Shown here: positions 16,124-22,120 of the stretch, in pieces
How positions within the stretch are numbered: the first letter of the stretch is position 1
How the letters are laid out: the number at the start of each line of letters is the position of its first letter
From: an uncultured Actinomycetes bacterium
Lineage (GTDB): Bacteria; Actinomycetota; Actinomycetes; S36-B12
Length of the DNA stretch: 23,522 nt
Assembly (NCBI GenBank): GCA_937902285.1
Contig: CALGTB010000224.1
Coordinates: forward strand, 1-23,522
Reading direction: 5' to 3'
Notes under the pieces: generated by a model
Database searches by the model: none
Told to the model about the DNA's origin: nothing
Seen by the model: the letters and a program-made list of their open reading frames with translations, nothing else
Translations under genes and position numbers: made by a program

Positions 16124-16828
16124 CTACCGGCGGCGCAGCACGTAGAGGCTCTGCCCGTCCGTTTCGCCTCCGTACTCGAAACGGTCGACTGCCAGCCCTG
16201 CGGCGTTCACGTGGTCCTCGAAGTGGCGGCGCGAGAAGCGCGTGCAGTGCAGGCGGCCCTTCCACTCCAGGGGCCCGTAGCCCTCGGGGTTCTCCTCCCA
16301 GCCCGCCACGTCCTCCTCCACGAAGCAGGTCACGAAGGCCTTCCCCGCGGGAGCGAGGGCCTCGCCGATGAGGCCGAGGTAGGCGGGGGTGTCCTCGTCG
16401 TTCATGTGGGAGAAGACCGAGTAGGCGTAGAACACGTCCACGCTGCCCGGGTCGGCGGCGAGGGTGCGCTCCGGCGTCCCGTCGGGGTTGTAGCGCTCGT
16501 TGCTCACGTCGACGCAGGTGAACCGGAAGCCCGGTCCGGCGAGGTTGGCCTCGGCCCAGTCGACGAGCTCGCGCTGCACGTCGACACCGTGGTAGTCGGC
16601 CACGCGGCCGAGATGCTCGCGCACCCCGACGGCCAGCCGCCCCGCGCCGCATCCCCAGTCGAGCAGGCTCGACTGCGTCGTCAGGCCGGCGTGCTTCTCG
16701 AGCCTGCGCACGTCGCGCACCGCGGTCTTGATGAACGCCGCGTCGTTCTTGAAGTGCTTGCCTCCCATGCGGTACTTGCTGGGGGGGAGGACTCCAGCGG
16801 ACGTCTCGGACTTCCGGTTCCCGAACAT
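16124..16828 (-). CDS. Class I SAM-dependent methyltransferase
   Basis: 234 residues from ATG at 16828. Motif I, SLLDWGCGAGRL (about 54-65), binds S-adenosylmethionine. The acidic residue ending strand 2 is in HGVDVQ (about 80-85), and DVFYAYSVFSHM (about 130-141) forms the motif near the active site. It is a soluble Rossmann-type enzyme that moves a methyl group to an unknown acceptor. It lies between a DNA glycosylase gene (18-base gap upstream) and the GH39-like pair (75-base gap), so it may belong to the polysaccharide locus, for example methylating a sugar, but this is only positional. A TAGGCT box seven bases before the ATG indicates its own leaderless promoter. Confidence 0.88.
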   Translation of the reverse strand: MFGNRKSETSAGVLPPSKYRMGGKHFKNDAAFIKTAVRDVRRLEKHAGLTTQSSLLDWGCGAGRLAVGVREHLGRVADYHGVDVQRELVDWAEANLAGPGFRFTCVDVSNERYNPDGTPERTLAADPGSVDVFYAYSVFSHMNDEDTPAYLGLIGEALAPAGKAFVTCFVEEDVAGWEENPEGYGPLEWKGRLHCTRFSRRHFEDHVNAAGLAVDRFEYGGETDGQSLYVLRRR

Positions 16829-16835
16829 GCTCCGC

Positions 16836-16841
16836 AGCCTA
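16836..16841 (-). promoter_or_regulatory. -10-like box (TAGGCT) for methyltransferase gene
   Basis: On the minus strand TAGGCT ends 7 bases before the ATG at 16828, in the short gap after the DNA glycosylase gene. GGAG lies only one base from the ATG, too close to act as a Shine-Dalgarno, so a leaderless transcript is more likely. Confidence 0.4.
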
Positions 16842-16846
16842 CGGGT

Positions 16847-17728
16847 CTACTTGAGCAGACGGCTCATGCGCCGATCCGCCAGCGGACGGCCTCCGGTCTG
16901 GCAGGTCGGGCAGTACTGCAGCGACGAGCTGGCGAAGGACACCTCCAGAACCGTGTCGCCGCAGACCGGGCACGCCTGCCCCGCCCGGCCGTGCACCGCC
17001 AGGTTGGCCTTCTTCTCCGCCTTCAGGGTGCCCGTGCCGTGGCCGACGCTGTTGTCGATGGCCGTCGACAGCGTCGCGCGCATGCAGTCGTAGAGCAGGC
17101 CGACCTCGTCGTCGGTCAGCGACGAGCACGGGTGGAACGGGGAGATGCGGGCGGCATGCAGGATCTCGTCGCTGTAGGCGTTTCCGATGCCGGCGATGAT
17201 CGACTGGTCGCGCAGGATCCCCTTGATCTGCGCCCTGCCCGCCGAGGCGAGGATGCCCGCGAACGCCTCCCGAGTGAGCTCGTCGGACAGGGCGTCCGGG
17301 CCCAGTCTCGCGATACCGGGCACCTCGGCGGGATCGTCGACCACGTAGATCGCCAGCCGCTTCTGGGTGCCCGCCTCGGTGATGTCGATGCGCCCGGTCG
17401 GCTCGCCGTCGTCGCTGACGAAGCCGATCCTCAGCGCGAGGGGACCCTTCCCGGGCTTGACCGGCGTCGTCAGGGTGTTCTCGCGCCACTGCACCCAGCC
17501 GGCCCGCGACAGGTGCCAGACCAGGTGCGGACCGTCGACAGTCGCCAGATCGAGGAACTTGCCGTGCCGACGGACCCCGTCGACGTGACGGCCCAGCAGG
17601 TCGCTCACCGCCGGCGTGACGGTCTTGATGGCACTGAGACTGGCGAGCGCGACCTCGGCCACCCGCTGGCCGCGCAGCGAATCGCTGAGGAAGCGCGCGA
17701 GGGCCTCGACCTCGGGCAGCTCGGGCAC
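16847..17728 (-). CDS. Fpg/Nei family DNA glycosylase
   Basis: 293 residues from GTG at 17728, read as MPELPEVE, the family's invariant start: P2 is the catalytic N-terminal proline and E3 the partner acid. K57 in RRHGKFLDL falls at the canonical position. QIKGILRDQSIIAGIGNAYSDEIL (168-190) is the helix-two-turns-helix DNA-binding part, and C253, C256, C273 and C276 form a zinc finger. The enzyme removes oxidised bases from DNA and nicks the strand by beta/delta elimination. Two features differ from classic Fpg: the zinc-finger Arg before the third Cys is replaced by Ser (SSSLQYC), and a 17-residue tail rich in Arg and Lys follows the last Cys. I recall both from an actinobacterial Fpg-like subfamily. 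The GTG directly follows the TAG stop of the CoA-transferase gene, so the two are co-translated. Confidence 0.92.
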   Translation of the reverse strand: MPELPEVEALARFLSDSLRGQRVAEVALASLSAIKTVTPAVSDLLGRHVDGVRRHGKFLDLATVDGPHLVWHLSRAGWVQWRENTLTTPVKPGKGPLALRIGFVSDDGEPTGRIDITEAGTQKRLAIYVVDDPAEVPGIARLGPDALSDELTREAFAGILASAGRAQIKGILRDQSIIAGIGNAYSDEILHAARISPFHPCSSLTDDEVGLLYDCMRATLSTAIDNSVGHGTGTLKAEKKANLAVHGRAGQACPVCGDTVLEVSFASSSLQYCPTCQTGGRPLADRRMSRLLK

Positions 17729-18955
17729 CTACAGCATTCCCATGCTCGCCGCCGCCTCGCGCAGCTCCTCCCGGGCGTCGGGGTGGGCGGCACGCTCGAT
17801 GATGTTCACGACCCGCTCGGACTGGCTGCGCCCGAACACGCTCGCGATGCCGTTCTCGGTGGCGACCGCACTGTGCTCGAAGCTCGTGACCGGCTCCTGG
17901 ATGCGCGGCACGATCGTGGAGACGTCGGCCTTCCGGTGCCACGACGGCAGCGCGATGAACGACTGGCCGCCGCGGGCGTGCAGGGCGCCGACGATGAAGT
18001 CCGTCGACCCGCCGAAGCCGGAGTAGATGCGGCCCTTGACCCGACTCGCGTTCGCCTGGTCGAAGAGGTCGACCTGGAGGGCGGCGTTGACGCTGGTCAT
18101 GCGGGCCTGCCGGGCGATCTGCCCGGGATCGTTCGTGCGCTCGGTGCGCAGCATGCGGATCCACTTGTTCAGGTGGATCCACTCGTAGAGCTCGGCCGAG
18201 CCGAAGATGAACGAGGCGGTGAGCGGCACGTCCTTGTCCAGGGCGTCGCGCCGGTTCAGCTCCAGGACGCCGTCGCTGAACATCTCCGTCCAGATGCGCA
18301 TTCCCTTGCGCTGGGTGAGCGACGCCAGGACGGCGTCGGGGACGGCGCCGATGCCGAGCTGGAGCGTCGAGTGGTCCTCGACCCGGGCAGCGATGAGCTC
18401 GCCGATCTGCCGGGACACGTCGTCGAGGGCACCGGGGGCGTGGGTCGGCAGCGGCTCGTCGACCTCGACGAGGTAGTCGATCTCGTTCTCGTAGATCTGC
18501 GCGTCGCCGTAGGTGTACGGCATCTGGGGATTGGCCTGGGCGACCACGAGGCCGCCGCGCTCGCGGACCGACTCGATGGCGGCGGGGAGGATGTTGACCT
18601 CGGTGCCCAGGCTGACGGTGTCGTGGCGTCGGGTCGACGTGTGCAGCAGCACGATGTCGGGGCGGTAGTGGTCGCGGAACAGGACGGGCACGAGGCTGAG
18701 CCGGCAGGGGATGTAGACGAGCCGTGGGCTGTGCCGCATGCCCGGGCCGACGAAGGCCGTCTCGTACGTGACGCCCTCGCGGTCGGGCAGCGGCTTCTGC
18801 GCGTTCAGCATGTTGAGGCGGTACTCCGGCACCACCTCGTCGAGGGCGCCGAGGAGCACCGTCGGCGTCGCGAAGTTGCCGGACGCGACCACCCTCGGGT
18901 TCTCGGGAAGGCTGGCGAGGACGCGCTTCAACTGCTCGACGGAGACGACTCTCAT
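17729..18955 (-). CDS. Acetyl-CoA hydrolase/4-hydroxybutyrate CoA-transferase family protein
   Basis: 408 residues from ATG at 18955. The fold of two alpha/beta halves is typical of family I CoA transferases. The second half carries LQLGIGAVPDAVLASL, TEMFSDGVLEL with the probable catalytic Glu that forms the thioester, SFIFGSAELYEW, and YSGFGGSTDFIVGALHARGG near the C-terminus, all marks of the 4-hydroxybutyrate CoA-transferase/acetyl-CoA hydrolase group. It moves CoA between short-chain acids or hydrolyses an acyl-CoA in the cytoplasm; the acid is unknown. The start is chosen because GGAAGG lies nine bases upstream. An ATG at 18964 is directly against that site. It diverges from the nucleotide-sugar reductase at 19029 with 73 bases between, and its stop abuts the DNA glycosylase start. 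Confidence 0.88.
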   Translation of the reverse strand: MRVVSVEQLKRVLASLPENPRVVASGNFATPTVLLGALDEVVPEYRLNMLNAQKPLPDREGVTYETAFVGPGMRHSPRLVYIPCRLSLVPVLFRDHYRPDIVLLHTSTRRHDTVSLGTEVNILPAAIESVRERGGLVVAQANPQMPYTYGDAQIYENEIDYLVEVDEPLPTHAPGALDDVSRQIGELIAARVEDHSTLQLGIGAVPDAVLASLTQRKGMRIWTEMFSDGVLELNRRDALDKDVPLTASFIFGSAELYEWIHLNKWIRMLRTERTNDPGQIARQARMTSVNAALQVDLFDQANASRVKGRIYSGFGGSTDFIVGALHARGGQSFIALPSWHRKADVSTIVPRIQEPVTSFEHSAVATENGIASVFGRSQSERVVNIIERAAHPDAREELREAAASMGML

Positions 18956-18964
18956 GAGCGTCAT

Positions 18965-18970
18965 CCTTCC
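18965..18970 (-). promoter_or_regulatory. Ribosome binding site deciding the CoA-transferase start
   Basis: GGAAGG on the minus strand is nine bases before the ATG at 18955 and zero bases before the in-frame ATG at 18964, so the downstream ATG is the likelier start. Confidence 0.5.
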
Positions 18971-19028
18971 ACCCGACGCGGCTCGTGGCAGGACGGTGCG
19001 CCGTGCTGCTGTGCCACAATTGCCGACC

Positions 19029-19973
19029 ATGCGGGCAGAATTCCCCTGGGCGGACGTCAAGGTCTACGTCGCAGGACACAACGGGCTCGTCGGCTCCGCC
19101 ATCGTGCGGGCGCTCGAGGCCGCGGGGGCGGGTGAGATCGTCGGCTGGCGATCCAGCGAGCTCGACCTGCGCGACCGGGAGGCCACGCACGACGCCATCC
19201 TCGAGGCGAAGCCCGACATCGTCATCGACGCCGCCGCCAAGGTGGGCGGCATCATGGCCAACTCGACCTACCCCGTGGAGTTCCTCCGCGACAACCTGCT
19301 CATCCAGACCAACGTCATGGACGCCGCCCATGCCGGCGACATCGACCGGCTGCTCTTCCTCGGCTCGTCCTGCATCTACCCGCGCCACGCGACCCAGCCG
19401 ATCCGCGAGTCGTCGCTCATGACCGGCCCCCTGGAGCCGACCAACCAGGCATACGCCATGGCGAAGATCTCCGGGATCTACTACATCGAGGCCCATCGCA
19501 CCCAGTACGGCCGGCACTGGATCTCGGCCATGCCCACGAACCTGTACGGCCCGTTCGACAACTTCGACCTGCAGACGTCGCACGTGCTGCCCGCCTTCAT
19601 CCACCGCTTCCACGAGGCCAAGGTCACGGGCGCTCCGTCGGTCACGGTCTGGGGGACGGGCGCCCCGCGCCGGGAGTTCCTGCACGTCGATGACCTCGCT
19701 CAGGCGTCGCTCATGCTGCTGCAGAAGTACGACTCCGCCGAGACCATCAATGTGGGACTCGGCGACGACATGCCGATCCGCGAGCTGGCCGAGACGGTGG
19801 CGGCCGTGGTCGGGTTCGAGGGCGAGATCGAGTGGGACTCGTCGAAGCCCGACGGCATGCCGCGCAAGCTGCTCGACACGACGCGCATCAACGAGCTGGG
19901 GTGGCAGCCGCAGATCAAGCTGCGCGACGGGGTGGCCGACACGTACGCGTGGTACGTCGAGAACGTTGCCTGA
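19029..19973 (+). CDS. fcl: GDP-L-fucose synthase family NAD(P)-dependent epimerase/reductase
   Basis: 314 residues from ATG. A short-chain dehydrogenase/epimerase of the GDP-fucose synthase group: GHNGLVG (16-22) binds NADP; SSCIYP (113-118) contains the Ser and the Cys (C115) of the active site; Y142 and K146 in YAMAK are the catalytic pair; PTNLYGP (169-175) and TSHVLPA with H185 complete the family's set. It converts GDP-4-keto-6-deoxymannose to GDP-L-fucose by 3,5-epimerisation and reduction. The partner dehydratase gmd is not in the window, so the sugar made should be treated as probable only. It presumably feeds the surface polysaccharide. A CACAAT element eight bases before the ATG is a poor -10 match. 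The next gene starts within a few bases of the stop. Confidence 0.9.
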   Translation: MRAEFPWADVKVYVAGHNGLVGSAIVRALEAAGAGEIVGWRSSELDLRDREATHDAILEAKPDIVIDAAAKVGGIMANSTYPVEFLRDNLLIQTNVMDAAHAGDIDRLLFLGSSCIYPRHATQPIRESSLMTGPLEPTNQAYAMAKISGIYYIEAHRTQYGRHWISAMPTNLYGPFDNFDLQTSHVLPAFIHRFHEAKVTGAPSVTVWGTGAPRREFLHVDDLAQASLMLLQKYDSAETINVGLGDDMPIRELAETVAAVVGFEGEIEWDSSKPDGMPRKLLDTTRINELGWQPQIKLRDGVADTYAWYVENVA

Positions 19974-19977
19974 CACC

Positions 19978-20343
19978 GTGGGCGACGAGCCGGTGCAGGC
20001 GCTGCTGGCCGGTCGGCGCGCGCTCCTCGTCCGACTGACCTGCGAGCCGGGTCGACGTCCCGCGCTCCTCGACATGCTCAACACCTATGCGGACGGGCTG
20101 AGCGAGGAGCCCGGCACGGAGCTCTTCGTGGTGTCGCTCGACCCGGACGACGACACGATCGTGTGGCTCTACGAGATGTTCAAGGACGAGGACGCCGAGA
20201 CCGCGCACCGCTCGTCGGCAGGCTTCGCGGCGATGATGCACGAGATGCCGGCCCTCATCGGGTCCCCGCCGGCCATCCTGCGGATGGACCCGCTGCGCAT
20301 GGCGTTCCAGGAGGGCGTGCTGGCGGAGGACTGGACACTGTGA
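19978..20343 (+). CDS. Small ABM-type (antibiotic biosynthesis monooxygenase fold) protein
   Basis: 121 residues from GTG at 19978; a TTG at 19966, overlapping the fcl stop, would add four. The pattern of a first strand (RALLVRLTCEPG), a helix (RRPALLDMLNTYADGL), ELFVVSLDPDDDTIVWLYEMFKDEDAETAHRSS and a second helix is that of dimeric alpha/beta-barrel ABM or quinol monooxygenase-like proteins, usually about 100 residues. Such proteins oxidise quinol-like compounds or bind small molecules; no substrate can be read. There is no ribosome binding site, and the start lies five bases after the fcl stop, so translation probably follows on from it. A second ABM-type gene follows after 13 bases. Confidence 0.75.
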   Translation: MGDEPVQALLAGRRALLVRLTCEPGRRPALLDMLNTYADGLSEEPGTELFVVSLDPDDDTIVWLYEMFKDEDAETAHRSSAGFAAMMHEMPALIGSPPAILRMDPLRMAFQEGVLAEDWTL

Positions 20344-20356
20344 AGGAGACAACCTG

Positions 20357-20659
20357 ATGGTCCTGGAGATCGCGCAGGTCGAGGTGCTGCCCGGCCACGA
20401 GGCCGACTTCGAGGCCGACCTGCTGCAGGCCGCCTCGACGGTGCTGCCGCAGGCCGCGGGCTTCATCGAGTTCACCGCCCACGGCTTTGGCGTCGAGCGC
20501 CCGTCGGTCTACCTCTTCACGATCCGCTGGGAGACGCTGGGCGATCACATCGACGGCTTCCGCGGCGGCGACCTGTTCGCCCAGTGGCGGGCACTCATCG
20601 GGCCGCACTTCGCGTCGGCGCCCGTGGTCGAGCACTTCGCCGTCGGCGAACGAGGGTAG
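20357..20659 (+). CDS. Second ABM-type monooxygenase-fold protein
   Basis: 100 residues from ATG, with AGGAG eight bases upstream overlapping the previous stop. The sequence reads IAQVEVLPGHEADFEADL, an ABM opening, then GFIEFTAHGFGVERPSVYLFTIRWETLGDHIDGFRGGDLFAQWRALIGPHF, which matches the strand-helix order and the typical WE-DH pattern of the fold. A dimer is expected. It is distinct from the upstream ABM gene, which suggests paralogs or a heterodimer. Function unknown; oxidation of a quinol-like compound is the usual family role. Confidence 0.85.
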   Translation: MVLEIAQVEVLPGHEADFEADLLQAASTVLPQAAGFIEFTAHGFGVERPSVYLFTIRWETLGDHIDGFRGGDLFAQWRALIGPHFASAPVVEHFAVGERG

Positions 20660-20685
20660 ACAGCCGCTCTGCTAGCACGTAATTT
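20657..20685 (+). promoter_or_regulatory. Strong promoter: TAGACA, 17-base spacer, TAATTT
   Basis: A -35 of TAGACA (20657-20662, 5 of 6 matches to TTGACA) and a -10 of TAATTT (20680-20685) are spaced by 17 bases, the best promoter in the window. The -10 ends 7 bases before the ATG at 20693, so the mRNA is probably leaderless. The -35 begins on the stop codon of the second ABM gene. Confidence 0.6.
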
Positions 20686-20692
20686 CAATTAC
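20679..20692. promoter_or_regulatory. AT-rich palindrome, probable operator
   Basis: GTAATT-TC-AATTAC is a perfect inverted repeat in DNA of about 70% GC. With one mismatch, the outer CA and TG extend it to 20 bases. It covers the -10 box and the expected transcript start and ends on the base before the ATG at 20693. A repressor bound here would block transcription of the 165-aa protein. Confidence 0.55.
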
Positions 20693-21190
20693 ATGACTAC
20701 ACAGCAGAGCACCTTCAGCGTCAGCGACTGGCTCACCGGTCGCCTTCCCTCCGAGTGGTTCACATCCGTCGCGGTCACCGTCGACCGCGAGGAGATCACC
20801 ATCCTCGGCACCATTCCCGCCCCCGAGTCCGGATCGACGGACAGCCAGTCCGGTCGCATCAAGCGCTTCCGCGAGGACACCCGCGGCCAGCGCATCGAGA
20901 TCGCCCTCGAGCTCGAGTCCCGCACCGAGCTCAAGGTGTCGTGGGGCGTCACCTGCGGCCAGACCACGGAGATGTTCACCCGGCTCGCGGTTCCGGTGAT
21001 GACCCGGCTGGCCCAGCCGCAGCGCCAGGTGCTCGACACCCTCGTCGAGGCGGGCGTGGCCCGATCCCGCTCGGACGCCCTGGCCTGGTGCGTGCGGCTG
21101 GTCGCCCAGCACCAGGGTGACTGGCTGGCCGAGCTGGAGTCGGCGATGGGCTCGGTTCGCGCCGCCCGCGCCAACGGCCCGTCCGCCTGA
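20693..21190 (+). CDS. Conserved protein of unknown function, helix-rich C-terminus
   Basis: 165 residues from ATG. The first half has several short strands: VAVTVDREEITILGTIP, then a charged segment with RIKRFREDTRGQRIEIALELESRTELKVSWGV. The second half is helical: QRQVLDTLVEAGVARSRSDALAWCVRLVAQHQGDWLAELESAM. In it, VARSRSDALAWCV resembles the helix-turn-helix part of ribbon-helix-helix regulators. I do not recognise a named family. There are no signal peptide or membrane helices. Its promoter carries an AT-rich palindrome directly before the ATG, which would fit self-control if this is a DNA-binding protein. It converges on the membrane-protein gene ending at 21216, 25 bases away. Confidence 0.75.
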   Translation: MTTQQSTFSVSDWLTGRLPSEWFTSVAVTVDREEITILGTIPAPESGSTDSQSGRIKRFREDTRGQRIEIALELESRTELKVSWGVTCGQTTEMFTRLAVPVMTRLAQPQRQVLDTLVEAGVARSRSDALAWCVRLVAQHQGDWLAELESAMGSVRAARANGPSA

Positions 21191-21215
21191 CCCCCAGCCG
21201 CCGAGGCGACGGGGA

Positions 21216-22001
21216 TCAGGCGACTGCGGAGAGGAACGACTGCAGGGCCGGGGCCGGCGCGAACGCCGTGCCGATGTTGGCGAGCGTCAGGACGGCGACG
21301 ATCCCCATGGCTGCGACCGAGGCGGTCGCCGTGGCCCAGCGTCGGTCGCGGGCCGCACGAGCGGTCATGACGCCGGCGAGGACGGTCACCAGCGCCAAGA
21401 GGACCGCGACGACGGCGTGGTAGGAGGCGAAGTCCCGGACGATGGCTGTCGCTGTCGGCGATGGCTGGCCGCTGCCGATGCTGGCGTTCAGGGCGGTGAC
21501 CGCGTCGGTGAGCGACGGACTGCCGCTGCTCAAGGGCAGGAAGGACAGGACCGACGACAGCGGAGCAAAGGCCCCCTGCACGTTGGCGACCACGAGAACG
21601 AGGGCGAGGACCGCGACAACGCAGCCGCTCACTGCCACGGTTGCCCACCCGAACCGGCGGCCGCGTGTCGACGCGGCGCGTCGGGCACGCCACGCGCGGG
21701 TGACCAGCACGCTGGACGCGATCAAGGCGGCGCATGCCAGGACCGCCTTCACGATGTGGAACCAGCGCCAGAAGCGGGTGGGGTCCGTCAGCGCGGACGA
21801 GGAGGGGCCCCCGGGAACCGGAGCGGCAGCCGCCCAGTCGGCGGCCAGCGCCTGTCCCACCGAGTCCGCCAACGCCTCGGGTCCGGCCCAGGCAAGTCCG
21901 GTGACCGCCGCTGCGGCATGCCAGGGGACGACGAACGCCGCCGTCGTGAACCCGACGGCCGCCACGCCCAGGAGCCACCAGCGAGCACTGTCCCTCGTCA
22001 C
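21216..22001 (-). CDS. Small polytopic membrane protein of unknown function
   Basis: 261 residues from GTG at 22001, chosen for the AGGAGG six bases upstream; a longer frame to 22076 has no comparable site. About five hydrophobic helices are visible (about 8-27, 83-103, 116-140, 195-215, 222-243), separated by a 55-residue outward loop rich in Ala, Pro and Ser and by a second loop with a Pro/Ser stretch (SGSPSLTD, SGQPSPTA). Positive clusters such as RAWRARRAASTRGRR indicate inward loops. No catalytic motif or family is recognised. A hydrophobic segment follows the GTG at once, so it is unlikely to be a secreted protein. Confidence 0.75.
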   Translation of the reverse strand: MTRDSARWWLLGVAAVGFTTAAFVVPWHAAAAVTGLAWAGPEALADSVGQALAADWAAAAPVPGGPSSSALTDPTRFWRWFHIVKAVLACAALIASSVLVTRAWRARRAASTRGRRFGWATVAVSGCVVAVLALVLVVANVQGAFAPLSSVLSFLPLSSGSPSLTDAVTALNASIGSGQPSPTATAIVRDFASYHAVVAVLLALVTVLAGVMTARAARDRRWATATASVAAMGIVAVLTLANIGTAFAPAPALQSFLSAVA

Positions 22002-22007
22002 GTTGCT

Positions 22008-22013
22008 CCTCCT
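22008..22013 (-). promoter_or_regulatory. Ribosome binding site (AGGAGG) deciding the membrane-protein start
   Basis: AGGAGG on the minus strand lies six bases before the GTG at 22001, making this start much more likely than the upstream ATG at 22076. Confidence 0.6.
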
Positions 22014-22103
22014 GCTCGCACCGTCGCCGCATCCTGAGCCATGGGGGCCAAGGCTACGCAGGGCAGTCTCACGCACGTCACACCCGACTCCGGGCGTCGG
22101 CTA

Positions 22104-22117
22104 CGCCCCGGGGGGCG
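22104..22117 (-). terminator. GC hairpin after geranylgeranyl reductase gene
   Basis: CGCCCC and GGGGCG are perfect complements around two bases, four bases beyond the stop at 22121. A physical loop would open the inner pair. There is no T-tract, but GC-only hairpins are common at actinobacterial gene ends. Confidence 0.35.
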
Positions 22118-22120
22118 GGT

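Larger units (their letters stand above)
22002..22120. other. Longest intergenic stretch (119 bases)
   Basis: Besides the ribosome binding site at 22008-22013 and the hairpin at 22104-22117, I see a TAGCCT on the minus strand about 50 bases before the GTG at 22001 that could be a -10 box, without a convincing -35. Nothing else is visible. Confidence 0.3.

Noticed and set aside
15374..19135. A 1253-codon plus-strand open frame over the GH39-like, methyltransferase, glycosylase and CoA-transferase genes.
   Set aside because: It is antisense to five genes with clear motifs, has a composition full of Arg, Gly, Val and Asp without any domain, and arises because stop codons are rare in GC-rich DNA.
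16839..20084. A 1081-codon minus-strand open frame in another frame of the glycosylase and CoA-transferase genes and antisense to fcl.
   Set aside because: It is Arg/Pro/Gly-rich low-complexity translation and conflicts with all recognised genes there.
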